Below are positions 58,416-64,000 of a stretch of 64,000 nt of DNA, piece after piece. Each line of letters starts with the position of its first letter. Positions within the stretch are counted from its first letter, which is position 1. The position numbers and the translations under genes are program-made. The stretch covers positions 75,655,249 through 75,719,248 of the forward strand of contig OZ038423.1 of the NCBI GenBank assembly GCA_964036155.1, read 5' to 3'. The DNA comes from Diploscapter coronatus (lineage: Eukaryota; Nematoda; Chromadorea; Rhabditida; Rhabditidae). The notes below the pieces were generated by a model. The model was not told the origin of the DNA. It made no database searches and saw only the letters and a program-made list of their open reading frames with translations.

Positions 58416-58952
58416 CCATAATATAGATAATATATTCGACCCATCCAAGTAGTATTCCACTTAGTTCATAGACCCGGTTCCGCGTCCTCTTTTCTCTGAT
58501 CTTCAATATCCATTTATTCTACCCTCCCCCCTCTTCATCGCTCCTATCATCAATTTATTATTCCATTTCGATTCCAAAACGGGTATATCGTTCTGTCATT
58601 TGTCCATCGGCCCTCCTCCATCCGAAGAACCGATGCATCAACCTAAAATCACCGAGCTGGAGTGGGAAGTGGCTCCGCTCGGGCTTCATCAACTGCATTG
58701 CAATATGCAGCTTCCACTCTCCCATTCTCCCACTCCATCATTTCACTTCTCAGGCCCCCTTCTTTTATCCCGTCGTTTTCTTATCATTCAATCATTTTAT
58801 CCGTGTTTCTGTCATTCTGTCATTTACAATCAGTCTCTTCTGCCGACTTTTCGCATCCAGAAAAGAAGTGTTTTCCAGAGACAAATCATGCAATTTTATG
58901 GATTCGTTGTATAATCTAATCATAAATATCATATGGTGATATTTCAAATAAA
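58416..58952 (+). other. 3' UTR with poly(A) signal
   Basis: Runs from the stop to AATAAA at 58947-58952. It is CT-rich at 58500-58850. An open frame near 58600 (EEPMHQPKITELEWEVAPLG) might be an alternative last exon, but no splice link was found. Confidence 0.5.
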
Positions 58953-58997
58953 CATTTCCGATAAATAGAATTGAATAAATTGACAATGAATTATTTA

Positions 58998-61934
58998 TTA
59001 CTGACAGCTAATCTGCTTTGTAGTGATCATTCTCCTCCGAGCTGTTTCTTCAGCTTCTCGAGCTGATCTTCCCATTACATTCATAGGAATTTCATTGTCG
59101 AATCTCGCATTTTGAAGCTGAAACAAATCGATTCAAAGAATACGGCATTTTTGGTTTATTTCACCGACCTGATGCCTAATTTCGGTATTTCGCTTCGCTT
59201 TTAACTTCCATCTGATATAGTAAATTAGCACCATCGATAACGTTCTAAAAATTCCAAATGTAACGAAGTCGATGTTATCATAAACGTGGATAGAATAAGG
59301 AATCATAGCTCTATCATTTTTACGGAAATAATGACACCTACTCGGTAGTGAGTTTGTTTTCGATAAGATACTGGTTAACTCCGACTCCATGCAAACCGTG
59401 TTCTCGTAAATCAGCTCCAATAAGTTCTTCATATTTGGTCAATCTCAACCCAAGCGGACTCTTCTGCAGACTGACCATCAGCACGAGGATGGCAAAAGCG
59501 GACCAGGCAGAGATTGCAAGAATTGCCAGTAATTGTTTGCCAAGCAGCGAGAATCCACCTCCGTACAGCAAGCCATTCTGACCTCGAGTTACTTCGTCCT
59601 TACAAACAAATTATCTCGAAGATCTTCAGCAAACTCACATTGAACTCGTCGATTCTGGCAAATATACCCGCGCTTAGCATTCCGAAACATCCTGCTATGA
59701 AATGTACTGGAATAACGCCCACAGGATCATCGATCTGAAACTCGATAATGAAAGTTGGAATAGTTTTAATTTTATTCCGCGATTGCTCTATAAAAATCTT
59801 GAATTTTCTCCTCATTTTTATGAAATTGCCAAAAATACTTACTTCAGCCCATTCTAGAAGGAAGTGTGTTGAAATTGATAATGAAGCTCCGATGAAGCCA
59901 ACAATTACGGAACAGAGTGGTGACAAGCAAGGACAGCAAGCTAAAGATGAATTTAAGCCCCTTTTATTCATCGCCCTATTTGTAAAATGAGTATAAGCCA
60001 TACAAGGCTAGGGAATAGGGCAATTAAGAGTGAATATGGTCTCTGATCATTAGAGAATAGCGGTTAGATTATTTGAGAAGGATGAGCCTACCCTGCTTTA
60101 TTTCCTAACCTTGTATGGCTCGTACCGCTTTTACAAACTGTGTCATGTTTACAACAGAATAATGATTATATAGGGTGATAAATACAAGGGGCCATGAATT
60201 TGGGCGAAAATAATTGATAAATTATTACCAGTGCTTGAAACGAGACTAGCCAAAAACCCATCAATAACTATTTCGACTTTGACTTTCTTCTCGATGATGT
60301 GAGATACGACTAAAGACGCAACTCCTCCTCCTGTTGAGCACATCACTGTTGAAACCGCTGATCTGTTAGTGAATTTCCAGTGTTAGATCATAGGTTTATG
60401 TAATCTAACTTCGTAGCAAGCTGATACTTTCCATATGAAACTCCATAGGTCGATGAAGTATTCGATGCAAACCAGCCTGTCCATAACATAAATGTGCCCA
60501 ATAGAGCCTAGAATGAGGAATCACTCGTATTCTTCAGATAATTTATTTTTATTGTATAGTGCATAATGATTTCTTAACTCGCAATATTTATCTCTATCTT
60601 TACTTTATTTGGGTTGCTCATAGTTTTGGTCCGTTTCTTTCCGAAACGGTTCTGCCTCGGACGAAGATAGAGGGTTGAAACAAGAGCGGTTGTTCCTCCA
60701 ACAAGATGAACCTAAAATGCCAGTTACTATATGACGGAGAATGGAGGGCAGTATACTAAATGACGGAGGGTATTTAAAAAGCAAAAAAAAAACCGATGGA
60801 GAGTCTCCTAGTTAAGCCCTCCGTCATATAGTCGCTGCTTCTAAAAATATATAAATTACTAGCTGAATGCCTATGAAAACAATTAGAAAATTATGCTTAC
60901 CGCAGAGCATCCGCCCCAATCAATCGCTCCACTTTTGTACAGTATGCCATCCTCTGCCCAGACCCAATGGGCCGGAATCGCATGGATGAAAGGCATCGTG
61001 AACGACATGACTATGTAACTCCGAAGGTGCACTCGCTCTGTTGTACCCGCTAATTTTTTTCTTATAACTCTGATGGTTCTGTTGAAATTGTTCTTACAAG
61101 ACATAATAGCAGTGCACATTGTGCAAAATGATAATTGATAGATGAAAGAAGCGTAGGACCAGCCCTTCTGAAATTACTCCGTTATCGTTCATCCAAATTT
61201 TTAGATAATAGAAAATTATTAGTATTATTTTTTCACTATATTCAATTTCATAATAGTTCCAAAGCTTATCAGTTTATTTCAAGAGCTCACAATCTTCTCG
61301 TCTGCATCATACTCTTCCCTTTCTGGGTCGAAGAAGAACGACCCAACTCCAACATAGGGATTGCTGAAGTTGGAATTTCCAAACGACAATCCGAATCCAA
61401 ACATCCAGTAGGCCAAACCTAATTCGAGAAATATGTTTGGTCAATATTGATGCTATTTTACCTCCAAAAATGACATCGATGCAATTCTTGACCATGATGT
61501 TTATTTCGTCCTTCACAGACGCTCGTCCACTTTCCAGAAGTCCGAATCCACTCGTCATCGTGAAGATCGTGAACGCCGAACTGACCAGCCAGACTGCGTC
61601 ATCCTGAATGGAAATTCTTGCAGCGTAGACGAATGAGCAAAATTCGGAATCTGCTAGTTGGAAATTTAATTCAAAGGGAATAATTTTGCAATGAGTCTGG
61701 CAGAATTTGGACGTTACATTAACACCTGGCACAATTTATACACTTGCACACTAAAAAATGATAATTAATATCTACCTGCAATCCTTGACTGGACCAATTG
61801 CTCAACATACGAGTGTTTCCAGGAACGAGATGCTTTGTCTTGTCATAGATGTCCTCCATCGAAGAGGCTGCGGACGCCTCAACAGACAGACTCTTATGCA
61901 GAGAGAATAGAATGAATCCAATGAAGCAGTGCAT
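58998..61934 (-). CDS. amt: Ammonium transporter (AMT/AmtB family)
   Basis: Family role: conducts ammonium/ammonia across the plasma membrane as a trimer of 11-TM subunits. ATG at 61934 opens a hydrophobic N-terminal segment (MHCFIGFILFSLHKSLSV). Later exons, in order, encode DDAVWLVSSAFTIFTMTSGF, LLESGRASVKDEINIMVKN, LAYWMFGFGLSFGNSNFSNP, SYIVMSFTMPFIHAIPAHW, DWGGCSA then VHLVGG (first pore His), ALLGTFMLWTGWFASNTSST, CSTGGGVASLVVSHIIEKK, DGFLAS, IDDPVGVIPVHFIAGCFGML (second pore His), and the C-terminal TM ILAISAWSAFAILVLMVSLQ. The cytoplasmic KYEELIGADLREHGLHG matches the AMT regulatory tail, ending near EAEETARRRMITTKQIS. Both pore histidines are present. The tail runs to TAA at 58998, overlapping an AATAAA. 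Introns hold two MITE-like inverted repeats. The gene converges on the upstream plus-strand gene with only a 46-bp gap between its stop and that gene's poly(A) signal. Confidence 0.95.
59979..60137. mobile_element. MITE-like inverted repeat in an AMT intron
   Basis: Arms of about 38 bp (starting TTTGTAAAATGAGTATAAGC and ending with its near-inverse, CGTACCGCTTTTACAAA) match with about six mismatches around an 80-bp loop. No clear target-site duplication was seen. It accounts for over half of a roughly 290-bp intron. Confidence 0.65.
60726..60832. repeat. 14-bp perfect inverted repeat with internal copy in an AMT intron
   Basis: ACTATATGACGGAG at 60726-60739 is exactly inverted at 60819-60832. 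A third partial copy (CTAAATGACGGAGGG) lies inside the loop. No target-site duplication was recognised. Confidence 0.6.
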
Positions 61935-62796
61935 TAGAAGCAATTATGGAGGGCAAGGAAAGCTATCAGAAAAACATTAAAAGGGAAATTATTCAATCCC
62001 CTCAGCATGGGAATGGAACATCTCATCCCTTCTTTTCTGCTTCAACTTCTCTTTTATCTATAGAGCTTCATTCCCTGCTCAATCTCTGCAGCTACTCCCT
62101 TCTTTTCAATCTCATTCCCTTTCTTATCACCTAGGAGATATCTAAGTCGATGCTATCATTATCATTTCAATGCTCTCATTGTTCACCTCTAAATATTTTT
62201 ATGTCCGAAATAATAAAGCCACTACGATTTGTTTACAAGAATTAAATAATCCAATGAACTGAAATATTTTTATCTAGGAAAGAAACGTGAACAATCTTTT
62301 GAAAATTTTCATTGAGAAAATACAAAAATTGACCAGGTGTAAAAACGAATATTCGAATCTAAAAGAGCGCATAGTAAAGTAAAAATTAGCTAATAATCAA
62401 TAAGAAACAGCCTACTTTTCTGAAAAAATGCATCGTTAATGCATGAACAAATGGTTGCAAAAATATAGTGTGACAAAAAATAATATTTACAGACAAACAA
62501 ATTACAAAAATTGCTTCATTAATGTCAATTTTATTTGTGAAAATAATGCGTAAAATACTTATCATGTCAAAGATTTGATCGTTCAGTATACGGAATGCAG
62601 AATCTGGTCTCTATTATTTGTCTTCTCCTGCACAGTCCATTCTCCAAAGGCAACCTGAATTGATCGATTCCTTTTCAGTTCACTTGACCATTCTCTTTCT
62701 ATCTTTTCCCTTTCTTTCTCTTCGTTTCCATTTGATTGTCAAAATCAAACCAACAACATAGTCAATCTAAAAGTATTCGCTAAAAATTCGATCAGG
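61935..62796. other. Divergent promoter region between AMT and ALDH8A1-like genes
   Basis: AT-rich, with CT-rich plus-strand patches at about 62020-62130 and 62690-62740. It should contain both promoters. No TATA box was identified with confidence. Confidence 0.6.
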
Positions 62797-64000
62797 ATGA
62801 GTTTTGCCGAGAAAGTGCGTCATTTGGTTGAGTTTCCAAATGGAGAGCATGAGGCTTTGACTAATTTCATCAACAATGAATTCGTCCCTGCAAACTCTAA
62901 AAGGGAAATGGATTCCGTCAATCCGGCAACAGGGAAATCTTGGATCAAGTAGTTTTACTTGCTTTTATTTTGTCATTTTGTCTACTTTTATTAGAATTCC
63001 TGATTCTGACAGAGAAGACGTGGATCGAGCCGTGAAAGCAGCACAAAATGCATTCAAAAGTTGGTCCGCAACTTCGGTGCAAATTCGGTCGAAATTGCTA
63101 ATGAAACTGGCGAATTTGCTGGAAGAAAACCTCGATGGTCTGGCAGAAATCGAAAGCAGAGATCAGGGAAAACCTGTTTGGCTGGCTAAGTCAGCAGGTC
63201 ATTAAAGTATTGAAAATGATGCTATTATTGCAGAGCAATCGACATTCCTCGCTGCATCCACAATTTCAGATTCTTTGCCTCTGCCATTCTGCATCACACA
63301 GCCCCGTGGGAATTAAAAAGAGTTTTAAAAACTGAGTTTTCAATTGAAGATCAACTCTGATCGAAGAGCCAGTGAAGGCCCTGAATTATGTGAAGCACGA
63401 CCCAATTGGGGTGGCAGCTCTGATCAGCCCTTGGAATCTGCCTCTCTATTTGGTACTTATTTTTAAATAATTTCAAATCAAATCCATTTCTCAGTTATCG
63501 TTCAAAATAGCTCCAGCTATAGCCTCGGGCAATACGGTCGTTTGTAAGCCATCCGAATTGACGAGTGTTTCTGCCTGGCTGCTCATGCATGCAATCAGGG
63601 AAGTTGGTTTGTTGAAAATAGGAATTAATTGAATTTAATTAAATGATGACGATGTCAGGATTTCCTGAAGGCGTTGTGAATATGGTGACAGGCACGGGCC
63701 AGGCTGTGGGAGAGTCTCTCGTCACGCATCCAAATGTGCCGCTCGTCAGTTTTACTGGAAGTTAGCTGATATTTGATGGCAAATGATAATTGAGTTGAAT
63801 TAGGCACTGTAATTGGGAAGAGAATTGCCGAAGTAGCAGCAAAATGGAATAAGAAGGTATCACTGGAAATGGGCGGAAAGAATGCCTGCATCGTCTATCC
63901 GAGTGCCAATTTACAGAGGGATTTGCCTATTATCGCAAGGTTTCAATTAACTGATTAAGTTTCCTTTCCACAATTCAAATTGTTTTAGATCGTGTTTCAT
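62797..64000 (+). CDS. ALDH8A1: ALDH8A1-like aldehyde dehydrogenase, 5' part (cut by right edge)
   Basis: Family role: ALDH8A1 is the 2-aminomuconate-semialdehyde dehydrogenase of tryptophan (kynurenine) catabolism, NAD-dependent and cytosolic. Exons 62797-62948, 62995-63189, 63234-63305, 63350-63452, 63495-63606, 63659-63760, 63804-63939 and 63989-64000 all join in phase. Visible blocks: NFINNEFVPANSKREMDSVN; ESRDQGKPVWLAKAIDIPRC; NFRFFASAILHHT; the cofactor-site loop ISPWNLPLYL; KIAPAIASGNTVVCKPSEL; GFPEGVVNMVTGTG; VSFTGS, which contacts NAD; and SLEMGGKNACIVYPSANLQR, with the catalytic Glu in LEMGGKN. The window ends at IARSCF, just before the catalytic cysteine. NFRFFASxxLHHT and the PWNLPLYL loop favour ALDH8 over ALDH1/2. 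Introns are 44-53 bp. Confidence 0.95.

Noticed and set aside
58600..58914. Open frame after the stop of the nine-exon gene
   Set aside because: No acceptor/donor pair links it in frame, and it lies in the CT-rich 3' UTR; an alternative last exon cannot be excluded.

Overview
The window is genomic DNA of an animal, most likely a nematode. Genes are split by many short introns (often 45-60 bp) with GT-AG borders and T-rich acceptors, and DNA outside exons is AT-rich. The nematode guess rests mainly on a CHK/DUF1679-type kinase-like gene, five peritrophin-A domains in one secreted protein and a TMC gene of nematode-like layout. This is inference from family knowledge; no database could be searched.

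Left block (1-23.4 kb), all on the minus strand: the 5' part of an N-acetylglucosaminyltransferase I gene (MGAT1, cut by the left edge), a CHK/DUF1679 kinase-like gene, a coiled-coil protein, a complete TMC mechanotransduction-channel gene of about 7.8 kb, and an F-box/kelch protein. An 81-bp MITE with an 8-bp target-site duplication sits 2 bp inside a 5' splice site of the kelch gene.

Middle block (24.5-58.4 kb), all on the plus strand: a secreted protein with five chitin-binding peritrophin-A domains, a TATA-driven Q/N/P-rich low-complexity protein with regularly spaced Cys-Pro motifs, an RRM/hnRNP-like gene with a zinc-finger-like exon and a Met/Gln-rich tail, a four-transmembrane protein, a weakly supported secreted Cys-rich protein, and a 437-residue Ser-rich coiled-coil protein spread over nine exons. 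The RRM gene lies in about 4.0 kb bracketed by two nearly identical 1.23-kb direct repeats. The first repeat begins inside the last codons of the Q/N/P gene.

Right block (59-64 kb): a complete ammonium transporter on the minus strand, whose stop lies 46 bp from the poly(A) signal of the convergent upstream gene, and the first eight exons of an ALDH8A1-like aldehyde dehydrogenase on the plus strand, cut by the right edge. Two MITE-like inverted repeats sit in ammonium-transporter introns.

The genes look like ordinary independent nuclear genes, not an operon or a pathway cluster. Non-coding DNA contains long polypyrimidine tracts that mostly lie on the sense strand of the neighbouring gene. 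I found no rRNA, tRNA, CRISPR or viral element.
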